Below, piece after piece: positions 1 through 8,401 of a stretch of DNA of 64,000 bases (position 1 is the stretch's first letter; each line of letters begins with the position of its first letter). The notes under the pieces were generated by a model that was not told the origin of the DNA, did no database searches, and worked only from the letters and a program-made list of their open reading frames with translations. The stretch comes from Shimia sagamensis (GTDB lineage: Bacteria; Pseudomonadota; Alphaproteobacteria; Rhodobacterales; Rhodobacteraceae). The position numbers were made by a program, and so were the translations under genes. The stretch spans positions 248,001 to 312,000 of the forward strand of contig NZ_FXTY01000001.1 in NCBI RefSeq assembly GCF_900182745.1. Reading direction: 5' to 3'.

Positions 1-798
1 CCGCAGCCGCAAGGCCGCGATGACCCCAATTGCAGTGTTGTCATTGAAGCAGAAGAACGCAGTGGGCAGCGTATCTTTGATGAACAAACGCTCAACTGCC
101 GCACGGCCGCCCTCACTGGTGCCGTCGCCTTCAACCCGCCAATCGGCCAGCTCCTCAGCACATTCCGCAAGGCCTTTACGATAGCCTTCTTGGCGCAGAT
201 CGGACAGCACGTCGCCGGTGCCACCTCCCACAAAAACAATACGGCGATGGCCTAAGGAAACGAGGTATTCTGTGGCCATCTTGGAGGCCGCCACATCGTC
301 CACCCCGACAAAACTGGCCTCGGTTGCCTCCAACGGGCGGCCAACCGCCACCAAAGGTGGAAGTTGCGTCGCGGGGTCTTGCGGCGCTCCTGCAACGGGC
401 AGATGGCCTGTGAGCAGTACAAGGCCGTCCGCCACCCCCGTGGCCAGAAAGCGCATATGGTTTTCTTCCAGAGAAATGGCGCCCTCAGTGTTGCCAATCA
501 AGATACCATACCCGCGCGCATGAGCTTCTTTCTCAAGACCGATGAGCACTCCGGGGAAGTTCGGGTCGGCGATAGACGGTGTCAGCACCATGACCATTTT
601 TGACCGCTTCATACGAAGGTTCTGCGCCATCACATTGGCGGTGTATCCTGTACGCGCAATCGCGTTGGTCACTTTTTTGCGGGTGCTTTCCGCAACTTTT
701 TCAGGGTTACGAATCGCCCGACTGACCGTGGCAATGGACACGCCTGCAAGCTTTGCGACGTCTTCAATAGTGGCCGATTTCTTCGAATGTAGTGACAC
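1..798 (-). CDS. LacI-family transcriptional regulator (C-terminus cut by window edge)
   Basis: Partial gene; 266 codons are visible and the C-terminus lies left of base 1. The reverse strand reads without interruption from a GTG at 798. Residues about 9-55 form the LacI helix-turn-helix (ATIEDVAKLAGVSIATVSRA), followed by the hinge and a periplasmic-binding-protein-like effector domain (VMVLTPSIADPNFPGVL). It is divergent from a sugar ABC operon starting at 987. The 188-bp gap holds three LacI-type 14-bp operators, so it probably represses that operon and possibly itself. The effector is presumably the transported sugar or a derivative (inference). The start is moderately sure: upstream in-frame codons lack an ATG and the HTH begins soon after this GTG. 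Confidence 0.9.
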   Translation of the reverse strand, partial: MSLHSKKSATIEDVAKLAGVSIATVSRAIRNPEKVAESTRKKVTNAIARTGYTANVMAQNLRMKRSKMVMVLTPSIADPNFPGVLIGLEKEAHARGYGILIGNTEGAISLEENHMRFLATGVADGLVLLTGHLPVAGAPQDPATQLPPLVAVGRPLEATEASFVGVDDVAASKMATEYLVSLGHRRIVFVGGGTGDVLSDLRQEGYRKGLAECAEELADWRVEGDGTSEGGRAAVERLFIKDTLPTAFFCFNDNTAIGVIAALRLR

Positions 799-877
799 GA
801 ATGGAGCGCCTGTTGGTGAGGATTTTTGTTTATACGCACAAGGCGTTTAGAGGCGTTATAGCCGCAATGCGGCATTG

Positions 878-934
878 TGAAAAGGTTTACATCGCCCAAT
901 GTAAAGGTTTACATGAAACATGAAAACGTTTACA
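878..934. promoter_or_regulatory. three tandem LacI-type operators
   Basis: Three 14-bp near-palindromes lie at 878-891 (TGAAAAGGTTTACA), 900-913 (TGTAAAGGTTTACA) and 921-934 (TGAAAACGTTTACA). All match the LacI-family pattern TGTAAACGTTTACA. Start-to-start spacing is 22 and 21 bp, about two helical turns, so all three face the same side of the DNA. They sit between the divergent LacI gene and the ABC operon. Sites are seen directly; binding by the neighbouring LacI protein is inferred. Confidence 0.82.
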
Positions 935-986
935 TAATCGATCCACGACCTCAAAAAATGAGGCAGAAGTTTAGGGAGGAGACACC

Positions 987-2510
987 GTGCCGGATGGCCA
1001 GCCAATAAGTGCGCCGATTTTATCGGCTGACGGGATCAGCAAGTCGTTTGGCTCTGTCCCGGTTTTGTTCAGCGTTAGCATGAACATTCGCGCCGGAGAG
1101 GTGCACGCGCTCATTGGGGAGAATGGCGCAGGTAAGTCTACACTGATGAAGATCCTGTCAGGTTTTTTGCAGCCAACCTCCGGACACATTCGCGTGGATG
1201 GCACAACCACAGAGCTTCCCGGCAACGGCCAATCCGAAGGTCTCGGCATTGTCCTCATTCACCAAGAGCTCAACCTCGCGGAGCAAATGACCGTCGAAGA
1301 AAACGTGTTTCTCGGGCGGGAACTTCTAAGCCGTGGCATACTGGACCGCACAACGATGCGCGCAATGGTGGCAGGATATCTGAACGACATTGGGTTGGAT
1401 ATTTCGCCAGACGACCGCATTTCAGATCTTTCCATTGCACAAAAACAGATGGTGGAAATTGTCAAAGCGATGAGCCGGGATGCGCGGGTTCTGATCATGG
1501 ACGAGCCGACAGCAGTTTTGACCGAGGCAGAAACCGAATTGTTTTTTGCCCAAGTGCGTCGACTGAAAGCACGCGGCACAGCAATTGTATTTGTCTCCCA
1601 CAAGCTCACCGAGGTCAGCGCGATTTCCGACCAAGTCACGGTTCTACGAGACGGCCAGTGGATTGGCACCCATGCCGCCAAAGATGTGACGCCAGATAGT
1701 ATGGCGCAAATGATGGTTGGCCGCGAATTGAGTGACTTCTATCCACCGATGAACGAAGTGGATGTGGATGCAGATCACGTACTTGAGGTGCGCGATCTGG
1801 TGGCGCCCGGCGTACACAACGTCAGCTTTGACCTTAGGAGAGGGGAAATCCTCGGGTTTTCAGGGTTGATCGGCGCCGGGCGCACAGCAGTTTTTGAGGC
1901 GATCTGCGGCCTGACACCACGCGCACACGGCATCATCAACTTTGATGGATCGCCCGCTCAATTTGGATCTGTGGCAGAGGCGCGAGACGCAGGCGTTGTC
2001 TACTTGACCAAGGACCGGAAAGAGAAAGGTCTTTTGCTGGGGCAAAAAATGCGACCCAACCTGTCCCTCTTTGCATTGCCAAAATTTGTCAAAGGGTTGA
2101 GCGTGGATCGTAAGGCGGAAGATGCCGCTTTGGAACGGGCCATCCGCCGGTTTGACATTCGGGCCCGCGACCCCAGCGTGAAGGTTGGCGATCTGTCCGG
2201 CGGCAATCAGCAAAAGCTTTTGCTGGCCAAGGTGATGGAATGTGATCCACGCGTTTTGATCATCGATGAGCCAACCCGGGGCATCGATGTGGGCACTAAA
2301 CAGCAGATATATCACTTCATCGCGGCGATCGCAGCCGAAGGGGTGTCTGTGATCGTGGTGTCTTCTGAAATGCCGGAAATCATTGGCCTCTGTCACCGTG
2401 TGGTTGTGATGCGAGAAGGCGAAATCACCGGCGTCGTAACCGGCGATCATATCAACGAAACAGAAATCGTGCGCTACGCCGCAGGACTGAAGCGGGAGCA
2501 CCAGCAATGA
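987..2510 (+). CDS. sugar ABC transporter, tandem ATP-binding protein (RbsA/MglA type)
   Basis: A 507-residue ATPase with two fused nucleotide-binding domains, energising import of a monosaccharide-like solute. NBD1 has Walker A GENGAGKST (44-52), Q-loop Q93, signature LSIAQ (148-152) and Walker B VLIMDEPTA (168-176). NBD2 has the degenerate Walker A GLIGAGRTA usual for this family, an intact LSGGNQQK signature and Walker B VLIIDEPTRG. The start is GTG at 987 behind a strong GGGAGGA ribosome site (974-980). The stop overlaps the permease start by 4 bp, so translation is coupled. It is the first gene of the LacI-controlled operon. The exact sugar cannot be told from the ATPase. Confidence 0.95.
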   Translation: MPDGQPISAPILSADGISKSFGSVPVLFSVSMNIRAGEVHALIGENGAGKSTLMKILSGFLQPTSGHIRVDGTTTELPGNGQSEGLGIVLIHQELNLAEQMTVEENVFLGRELLSRGILDRTTMRAMVAGYLNDIGLDISPDDRISDLSIAQKQMVEIVKAMSRDARVLIMDEPTAVLTEAETELFFAQVRRLKARGTAIVFVSHKLTEVSAISDQVTVLRDGQWIGTHAAKDVTPDSMAQMMVGRELSDFYPPMNEVDVDADHVLEVRDLVAPGVHNVSFDLRRGEILGFSGLIGAGRTAVFEAICGLTPRAHGIINFDGSPAQFGSVAEARDAGVVYLTKDRKEKGLLLGQKMRPNLSLFALPKFVKGLSVDRKAEDAALERAIRRFDIRARDPSVKVGDLSGGNQQKLLLAKVMECDPRVLIIDEPTRGIDVGTKQQIYHFIAAIAAEGVSVIVVSSEMPEIIGLCHRVVVMREGEITGVVTGDHINETEIVRYAAGLKREHQQ

Positions 2511-3523
2511 CCGAGACCACTATGAGTACAGCCAAACCTTCCATATTGCGCGGCTTCGACCTCAAAACAGCGGGTCCAGCCATTGCACTCCTGATCCTGT
2601 GTGTGATTGGATTTCTGCTCAATCCAGCGTTCCTAAGCGAGGGCAATATCACCAACTTGCTCACGCGGTCAGCGTTCATTGGCATCATCGCGGTTGGCGC
2701 AACTTTTGTGATCACCGCGGGCGGCATAGACTTGTCTGTTGGCTCGATGGCCGCCGTGATCGCCGGAGTGATGATCATCGTAATGAACAGCGCAGTGGAC
2801 ACCTTTGGCACAGGAGTCACCACGGTGCTCATTGGCTGTGGATGCTCTATCATCCTTGGGCTTGGCGCAGGATTGGTGAATGGTTTTTTGACCACCAAAG
2901 GCAAGATCGAAGCTTTCATTGTGACCCTGGGGACCATGGGCATCTATCGCTCTCTGGTGACCTATTTTGCCGATGGCGGCACGTTGTCGCTCAACTATGA
3001 CATTCGCGGCGTGTATCGCCCGGTCTACTACGACAGCTTCTTTGGACTGCCGATCCCCGTTTGGGTATTCATCATTGTCTCTATCGCAGGCTGGTTCCTG
3101 ATGAACCGCACCGCCTTTGGCCGCTACTGCACCGCCATTGGATCCAACGAAAGCGTCGCAAAATACTCCGCGATCAAAGTCGACCGTGTAAAAACGCTAA
3201 CCTATGTGATCCAGGGGCTGTGCGTGTCACTTGCCACCATCATCTACGTGCCACGGCTTGGCTCCGCGTCCTCATCCACCGGCGTGCTCTGGGAATTGGA
3301 AGCCATTGCAGCGGTGATCATCGGCGGCACGGTATTGAAAGGCGGCTATGGCCGGATCGGCGGCACCATTCTGGGCGCACTGATCCTGACGACCATTGGT
3401 AACATTCTAAATTTCACTGACATGATCTCCAACTATCTGAACGGGACCATGCAGGGCCTCATCATCATCGTAGCCGTCTGGCTGCAACGCGGAGATTGGG
3501 GCCGCAGTAAGTCGGCAGACTAA
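2507..3523 (+). CDS. sugar ABC transporter permease (RbsC type)
   Basis: A 338-residue inner-membrane permease of the BPD_transp_2 family. Hydrophobic segments run from about residue 20 to the C-terminus, with the conserved ITAGGIDLSVGSM stretch and the cytoplasmic coupling loop around AIGSNESVAKYSAIKV. Near the end is the family motif AAVIIGGTVLKGGYG. It overlaps the ATPase gene by 4 bp (ATGA) and precedes the binding-protein gene by 120 bp. One permease gene implies a homodimeric channel with the fused ATPase at 987. Length is normal for the family. Confidence 0.95.
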   Translation: MTETTMSTAKPSILRGFDLKTAGPAIALLILCVIGFLLNPAFLSEGNITNLLTRSAFIGIIAVGATFVITAGGIDLSVGSMAAVIAGVMIIVMNSAVDTFGTGVTTVLIGCGCSIILGLGAGLVNGFLTTKGKIEAFIVTLGTMGIYRSLVTYFADGGTLSLNYDIRGVYRPVYYDSFFGLPIPVWVFIIVSIAGWFLMNRTAFGRYCTAIGSNESVAKYSAIKVDRVKTLTYVIQGLCVSLATIIYVPRLGSASSSTGVLWELEAIAAVIIGGTVLKGGYGRIGGTILGALILTTIGNILNFTDMISNYLNGTMQGLIIIVAVWLQRGDWGRSKSAD

Positions 3524-3643
3524 ACGCCGATACACCACACGAAGAGTTTCTCGCAGAGCATTGCGCGGAAGAACCGGGCGTCACCGGAGAGGAGAGGTGC
3601 GTCCAAATCACAGGGAAGTCAAAGAACTTTTAGGGAGGATAAC

Positions 3644-4597
3644 ATGAAGACCTTTACCAAAATTGGAGCCTTGGCCACGGTGGCCACCATCGCCCTCACC
3701 GGCTGGGCAAGTGCCGAGACAATCAAGATCGGCGTGAGCTACCCAACACCGACCCACGCCTGGGCCGCTGGCATGAACTGGCACGCCGAGAAGGCTGAGG
3801 AACGGCTGGAAGCACTTTATCCAGACGTGGATCTGATCCTGGTGAACTCGCCAGATCCATCCGCGCAAGCCAGCGCGCTGGAAGACCTTGTGTCTGTGCA
3901 TGGCATTGACGCGCTTGTGGTGCTGCCGTTTGAAAGTGAACCGCTCACAGATCCGGTGCTAAACGTGAAAAAATCCGGTGCATTGATCACCGTTGTGGAT
4001 CGCGGTTTGAGCCAGCCGGGCATTGAGGACATCTATGTTGCGGGCAACAACCCCGAGCTTGGTCGTGTGTCTGCGGAATACATGAAAACCCGCCTCAAAG
4101 ATGGCGACAACATTGTTGTTCTGCGCGGCATCCCGACGTTGATCGACAATGAGCGTTTTGATGCCTTCATGGCGGAAATCGAAGGGTCAGGCATCAACGT
4201 TCTGGATCACAAGCACGCCAATTGGAACCGCGACGACGGCTTTGAAGTGATGCAGGATTTCCTGTCGCGCTTCCCGGACATCGACGCGGTTTGGGCGCAG
4301 GATGACGATATCGCCATTGGTGTTGTGGCCGCTCTGAAACAGGCGGGCCGTGATGGAGATGGCATGTTTGTTGTTGGCGGTGCCGGCATGAAAGAAACCA
4401 TCAAAGGCATCATGGATGGCAATGAACTGGTGCCAGTGGATGTGCTCTATCCGCCAGCGATGATTGCCACCGCAATGGATGTGACCGTGTCCGCGTTCAA
4501 ATCCAATGGTCCAGTAGCTGGGCGCTACATCCTCGGTGCGACACTGATCACACCTGAGAATGCCGCGTCGTTCTACTTCCCCGACTCGCCGTTCTAA
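3644..4597 (+). CDS. periplasmic sugar-binding protein of the ABC transporter
   Basis: A 317-residue type I periplasmic binding protein (peripla_BP_4/RbsB fold). A Sec signal peptide ends near ASA at residues 22-24. The mature protein begins with an IKIGVSYPTPTHAW strand typical of the family. An AGGATAA-like ribosome site precedes the ATG. The gene sits 120 bp after the permease and is followed by an 11-bp stem-loop (4618-4649), which may raise binding-protein message relative to downstream genes. The ligand is not identifiable by eye; the adjacent isomerase and dehydrogenase suggest a sugar, cyclitol or keto-sugar derivative. Confidence 0.93.
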   Translation: MKTFTKIGALATVATIALTGWASAETIKIGVSYPTPTHAWAAGMNWHAEKAEERLEALYPDVDLILVNSPDPSAQASALEDLVSVHGIDALVVLPFESEPLTDPVLNVKKSGALITVVDRGLSQPGIEDIYVAGNNPELGRVSAEYMKTRLKDGDNIVVLRGIPTLIDNERFDAFMAEIEGSGINVLDHKHANWNRDDGFEVMQDFLSRFPDIDAVWAQDDDIAIGVVAALKQAGRDGDGMFVVGGAGMKETIKGIMDGNELVPVDVLYPPAMIATAMDVTVSAFKSNGPVAGRYILGATLITPENAASFYFPDSPF

Positions 4598-4617
4598 AGC
4601 GCCATTCGGGTACCCGA

Positions 4618-4649
4618 GAAGAGGCCCCTTCTCCCAAGGGGGCCTCTTC
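4618..4649 (+). terminator. GC-rich stem-loop between binding protein and isomerase genes
   Basis: A perfect 11-bp stem pairs 4618-4628 with 4639-4649 around a 10-nt loop. No T-run follows, and the downstream gene lies in the same direction with its own ribosome site. It therefore looks like a partial terminator or 3'-end stabiliser rather than the end of the operon. Confidence 0.6.
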
Positions 4650-4668
4650 TTCAGACAGGAGAAAAATC

Positions 4669-5724
4669 ATGCAGACAATCAAAGGTCCCGCGCTGTTTCT
4701 GGCTCAGTTTGCTGGCGACGACGCCCCGTTCAATTCCTGGAACAGCATCACCAAATGGGCCGCTGATTGTGGCTACAAAGGGGTGCAGGTTCCGAGCTGG
4801 GACGGACGCCTATTTGATCTTGCCCGTGCGGCCAGTTCGCAGAGTTATTGCGAAGAGCTGGTTGGCGTAGCGCGCGAGAATGGTGTTGAAATCACAGAAT
4901 TATCCACGCATTTACAAGGCCAGTTGGTCGCGGTGCATCCGGCGTATGACGAGGCTTTTGATGGCTTTGCCGCACCAGAGGTGCGTGGCAATCCCAAGGC
5001 GCGTCAGGCCTGGGCCGTGGAGCAAGTGAAGCTTGCGATTACCGCGAGTTACAACCTGGGCATCGCATCACATGCGACGTTCTCTGGCGCTTTGGCATGG
5101 CCATATATCTACCCGTGGCCACAACGGCCTCCAGGGCTGATTGACACAGCTTTTGATGAATTGGCAAAACGCTGGCGGCCAATCCTGGACCATGCGGATC
5201 AGATGGGTGTGGACATTTGTTATGAAATCCACCCAGGCGAAGACCTGCACGATGGTGTGACGTTTGAGATGTTCCTGGAGCGGGTCGACAACCATGCGCG
5301 CTGTAACATGCTCTACGATCCCAGCCATTTTGTGCTGCAATGTTTGGATTACGTCGGCCATATCGATGACTACGCAGAGCGCATCAAGATGTTCCACGTC
5401 AAAGATGCGGAGTTTAATCCCACCAGCAAACAGGGTGTCTATGGCGGTTACCAAAGCTGGGTCGATCGCGCAGGGCGGTTCCGCAGCTTGGGGGACGGTC
5501 AGGTCGATTTTGGCAAAGTCTTCAGCAAAATGGCGGCCAATGATTTTGACGGATGGGCCGTGGTAGAATGGGAATGCTGTTTGAAGCACCCCGAGGACGG
5601 TGCGCGCGAGGGCGCCGCCTTTGTACGCGATCACATCATCCGCGTGACCGAAACCGCTTTTGACGATTTTGCCGATGGCGGCACCGATGACGACGCCAAC
5701 AGACGTATGCTGGGGATCGCGTGA
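4669..5724 (+). CDS. sugar phosphate isomerase/epimerase family TIM-barrel protein
   Basis: A 351-residue xylose-isomerase-like (AP endonuclease family 2) TIM barrel. Candidate metal ligands sit where the family has them: Glu in CYEIHPGED, Asp/His in YDPSHF, His in FHVKDAEF and Glu in VVEWE. Such proteins isomerise or epimerise sugars, inosose or keto-glycosides. The gene is followed with a 4-bp overlap by a Gfo/Idh/MocA dehydrogenase, a pairing common in catabolism of cyclitols and 3-keto sugars. The true substrate is unknown. A good ribosome site (GGAG, 4658-4661) precedes the ATG. Confidence 0.88.
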   Translation: MQTIKGPALFLAQFAGDDAPFNSWNSITKWAADCGYKGVQVPSWDGRLFDLARAASSQSYCEELVGVARENGVEITELSTHLQGQLVAVHPAYDEAFDGFAAPEVRGNPKARQAWAVEQVKLAITASYNLGIASHATFSGALAWPYIYPWPQRPPGLIDTAFDELAKRWRPILDHADQMGVDICYEIHPGEDLHDGVTFEMFLERVDNHARCNMLYDPSHFVLQCLDYVGHIDDYAERIKMFHVKDAEFNPTSKQGVYGGYQSWVDRAGRFRSLGDGQVDFGKVFSKMAANDFDGWAVVEWECCLKHPEDGAREGAAFVRDHIIRVTETAFDDFADGGTDDDANRRMLGIA

Positions 5725-6875
5725 TGAGTGAGTATCAAAGACCAATCCGGCTTGGTATGGTGGGCGGCGGTAACGACGCTTTTATTGGCGCAGTGCACCG
5801 TATTGCCGCCCGGATTGATGGCCAATTTGAGCTGATTGCAGGTGCGCTGTCCTCAACCTCAGACAAGGCGCAAGCGTCTGGACAGGCATTGGGATTGGCA
5901 CCAGACCGGACTTATGACGATTTTAGAGCCATGGCCATCCGTGAGGCCCGCCTGAAAGAAGGCATTGAAGCCGTGGCAATTGTCACACCAAACCATGTAC
6001 ATATGGCGGCGGCTCGGGAGTTTTTGAAACGGGGCATTCACGTCATTTGCGACAAGCCTCTGACCTCAACCTTGGCAGATGCTCGCAAGATGGCGCAGGC
6101 GGTCGAGAAATCGGATGCGCTTTTTGTTTTGACCCACAACTACACAGGTTATCCGCTCATCCGCCAAGCACGGGAGATGGTGGCCAATGGGGTTCTTGGC
6201 GATATTCGGGTTGTGCAGGTCGAGTATCCGCAAGACTGGCTGACGGAAGCCCAACCGGAAGACAATAAGCAAGCGGGCTGGCGCACTGATCCGGCGCGCT
6301 CCGGTGCCGGTGGCTCGACCGGTGACATTGGCACGCATGCCTTCAACCTGGCTTGTTTCGTGACGGGATTAACCCCAGAGAGCCTGTGCGCAGACATTCA
6401 GAGCTTTGTAGAAGGTCGGCAAGTCGACGACAACGCCCACGTCATGCTGCGATTTGAGGAGGGCGCGCGGGGCATGTTGTGGTGTTCCCAAGTGGCCCCG
6501 GGCAATGAAAATGCGCTGAAACTTCGGGTTTACGGATCAAACGGTGGCATTGAGTGGGAGCAAGAAACCCCAAATGTGATGCGGTACACGCCTTTTGGGG
6601 AACCCACACGGCTACTCACACGGGCCGGGGCGGGCGCTGCTGGGCAGCCGAGCCATTTGACACGCACACCCGGTGGCCATCCGGAAGGGTATCTTGAGGG
6701 ATTTGCCAATATCTATCTGGAAACCGCAGCTTGTATCCGAGCCAAACGCTCTGGACATGTCATGCAAGAGCAGAAGACGCTTCCGGGGTTGAAAGAGGGG
6801 GCCATGGGAATGAAGTTTATTGACGCTTGCGTGCGCAGTTCTGCACGAAACGCGGCATGGATTTCATTGAAATAG
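5721..6875 (+). CDS. Gfo/Idh/MocA family oxidoreductase
   Basis: A 384-residue NAD(P)-dependent dehydrogenase. The N-terminal Rossmann fold has MVGGGNDAFIGAVHR, and the family lysine motif appears as CDKPL (normally EKP), followed by the catalytic-region motif GSTGDIGTHAF with its histidine. The C-terminal half is the substrate-binding Gfo/Idh/MocA domain. The start overlaps the isomerase stop by 4 bp (GTGATGAG), and two adjacent ATGs make the exact first residue uncertain by one codon. It is probably the oxidation step for the sugar imported by the upstream transporter. It is the last gene of the first operon. Confidence 0.92.
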   Translation: MMSEYQRPIRLGMVGGGNDAFIGAVHRIAARIDGQFELIAGALSSTSDKAQASGQALGLAPDRTYDDFRAMAIREARLKEGIEAVAIVTPNHVHMAAAREFLKRGIHVICDKPLTSTLADARKMAQAVEKSDALFVLTHNYTGYPLIRQAREMVANGVLGDIRVVQVEYPQDWLTEAQPEDNKQAGWRTDPARSGAGGSTGDIGTHAFNLACFVTGLTPESLCADIQSFVEGRQVDDNAHVMLRFEEGARGMLWCSQVAPGNENALKLRVYGSNGGIEWEQETPNVMRYTPFGEPTRLLTRAGAGAAGQPSHLTRTPGGHPEGYLEGFANIYLETAACIRAKRSGHVMQEQKTLPGLKEGAMGMKFIDACVRSSARNAAWISLK

Positions 6876-6962
6876 CGCTGCAGGCACGATGATTCCCCAA
6901 CGAAATGCACTCGTCGCTCACAACTGATAATTCTACATCAATCCGACGAGCTGCCATGCGCG

Positions 6963-6993
6963 GTCTAATCAAATTCGTGGAATTTGGTTAGAC
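6963..6993. repeat. 31-bp inverted repeat (14-bp arms)
   Basis: GTCTAATCAAATTC at 6963-6976 is repeated inverted at 6980-6993 with one T/C difference that is a G-U pair in RNA, around a GTG loop. There is no T-tract, so it is either a Rho-assisted 3' end of the first operon or a DNA-binding site. Confidence 0.6.
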
Positions 6994-7128
6994 TGCAAGG
7001 TCTATGAAAGTCACACACGACTTTCTAGCTTCGCGACAGAGTGCGCGTAACGATCTGAAATTACTTACTTAAAAATGCCATCCCATCTAATTCCGGCTGA
7101 TCTTGAGTGCGTTTGCCGCAAATTTCCG

Positions 7129-7156
7129 TTGACAGAAGGCACGTCAATTCTAATAG
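7129..7156 (+). promoter_or_regulatory. sigma-70-like promoter of the ROK operon
   Basis: TTGACA at 7129-7134 is followed after 16 bp by TAATAG at 7151-7156. The -35 is a perfect consensus and the -10 is imperfect. The predicted start of transcription falls near 7163, about 27 bp before the GTG start codon. Confidence 0.6.
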
Positions 7157-7179
7157 TTCGGTAACAGAACGAATTATTA
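7151..7179. promoter_or_regulatory. probable ROK (NagC/Mlc-like) operator over the -10 box
   Basis: TAATAGTTCG (7151-7160) is inverted as CGAATTATTA (7170-7179) around 9 bp, matching at 9 of 10 positions. TTCG...CGAA arms flanked by A/T bases resemble the NagC/Mlc type of ROK operator. It overlaps the -10 box and the start of transcription, the position expected for autorepression by the downstream ROK protein (inference). Confidence 0.6.
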
Positions 7180-7189
7180 GGAAGTGCCC

Positions 7190-8401
7190 GTGACCAACCC
7201 CGGCAATGTTTCTCGTCAGCTCTCCATGAGCACCATCGTGCAAGCGATCACCACCTATGGTCCGATTTCGCGCGCCTCGGTGTCGAAGATGACTGGATTG
7301 TCCAAGCAAACCGTTTCAGAAATTGTCGGCCAACTGGAAGCAGACGGCTGGGTTGGCACTGTTGGCCAAACTGAAGGCCATGTTGGCCGACGCGCGGTGG
7401 TCTATGAGGTTGTGCCAGACGCGGCACTGGTCGCATCGGTTGACCTCGGGGGCACCAAAGTCCGCGTGGCATTGTGTAATTTGACCGGGGCAGTTGTCGC
7501 CGAAACCGTCGCTCCGACGGTGATGACAGGTGGTGACGCGGTTACAGATCAAATCGCATCGATGATCCACCGGTTAACCACAGACCATAATATAGACCGG
7601 AGTAAGGTTCGCAGCATCGTCGTTGGAGTCCCCGGCGTCCCGCAAGCAGACGGCACAATTGCCTATGCGCCCAATGTTCCTGGGATCGAAACGTTAAATT
7701 TCCCGGAAACCCTATCGACAAAGACCGGTGTTGAAGTTGTTGTTGAAAACGATGTGAACCTCGCAGCGCTGGGCGAGCACTGGATGACCAAGCGCGGCGA
7801 CAGTGATGACATCGTCTACCTGTCGATTGGAACCGGCATTGGCGCAGGGCTGGTGATTGGCGGCAATCTGGTACGCGGCTCTACAGGCGCCGCTGGTGAG
7901 GTGGGGTATCTGCCTTTTGGAGCCGATCCATTTGACCCCGAAAGCCTCAGAGTTGGCGCATTGGAACGTGTGTCGGCCACTCTTGCGCTGATCGACTACT
8001 ATCGCGACAGAACGGGCAAAAATCTGGATGTACCCGGCATTTTTGAAGCGGCTCTGACAGGGGATACCGCTGCACAAGAAAGTTTGGAGAGGGCTGCAAA
8101 AAACATCGCCTTGGCCATTGGCGCGATCACAGCTGTGATTGACCCCTCCTGTATTGTAATTGGCGGATCAATCGGCGCCCGCAAAGAGCTCCGAGAGCTC
8201 ATTCGTCCGGCTCTGGCCTCTTGCTTCCCACGCAGCATTCCGATCGAAAACACTTTGCTGGGCAATCACGCAGCCTTGGCAGGGGCGACATCTATTGCAC
8301 TGTCCCGATTGCACATTGCCTTGTTTACCGGCGGGTTAAAAGGCGCTGAAATCAATGTGCCTCCACCGGAACTCGGCACCTTTCAAGAAGGTGCCGCATG
8401 A
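7190..8401 (+). CDS. ROK-family transcriptional regulator
   Basis: A 403-residue regulator with an N-terminal winged helix (about residues 15-60, ISRASVSKMTGLSKQTVSEI) and a ROK sugar-kinase-like domain. The phosphate motif DLGGTK (85-90), catalytic-Asp motif ENDVN (186-190) and GTGIGAG (214-220) are present. The zinc site of ROK kinases is missing: no CxCG motif is seen, and the usual GEIGH histidine is Tyr (GEVGY, 236-240). It is therefore probably a sugar sensor, not a kinase. GTG 7190 is chosen because AGGA at 7179-7182 is correctly spaced to it and too close to the in-frame GTG at 7184. The stop overlaps the M20 gene by 4 bp. Confidence 0.92.
   Translation: MTNPGNVSRQLSMSTIVQAITTYGPISRASVSKMTGLSKQTVSEIVGQLEADGWVGTVGQTEGHVGRRAVVYEVVPDAALVASVDLGGTKVRVALCNLTGAVVAETVAPTVMTGGDAVTDQIASMIHRLTTDHNIDRSKVRSIVVGVPGVPQADGTIAYAPNVPGIETLNFPETLSTKTGVEVVVENDVNLAALGEHWMTKRGDSDDIVYLSIGTGIGAGLVIGGNLVRGSTGAAGEVGYLPFGADPFDPESLRVGALERVSATLALIDYYRDRTGKNLDVPGIFEAALTGDTAAQESLERAAKNIALAIGAITAVIDPSCIVIGGSIGARKELRELIRPALASCFPRSIPIENTLLGNHAALAGATSIALSRLHIALFTGGLKGAEINVPPPELGTFQEGAA

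Larger units (their letters stand above)
6876..7189. other. intergenic region between the two sugar operons
   Basis: A 314-bp gap with no convincing gene. It is visibly more AT-rich than its flanks. It contains a 31-bp inverted repeat at 6963-6993, a promoter at 7129-7156 and a ROK-type operator at 7151-7179, each listed separately. Nothing recognisable is seen in 6994-7128. Confidence 0.7.
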
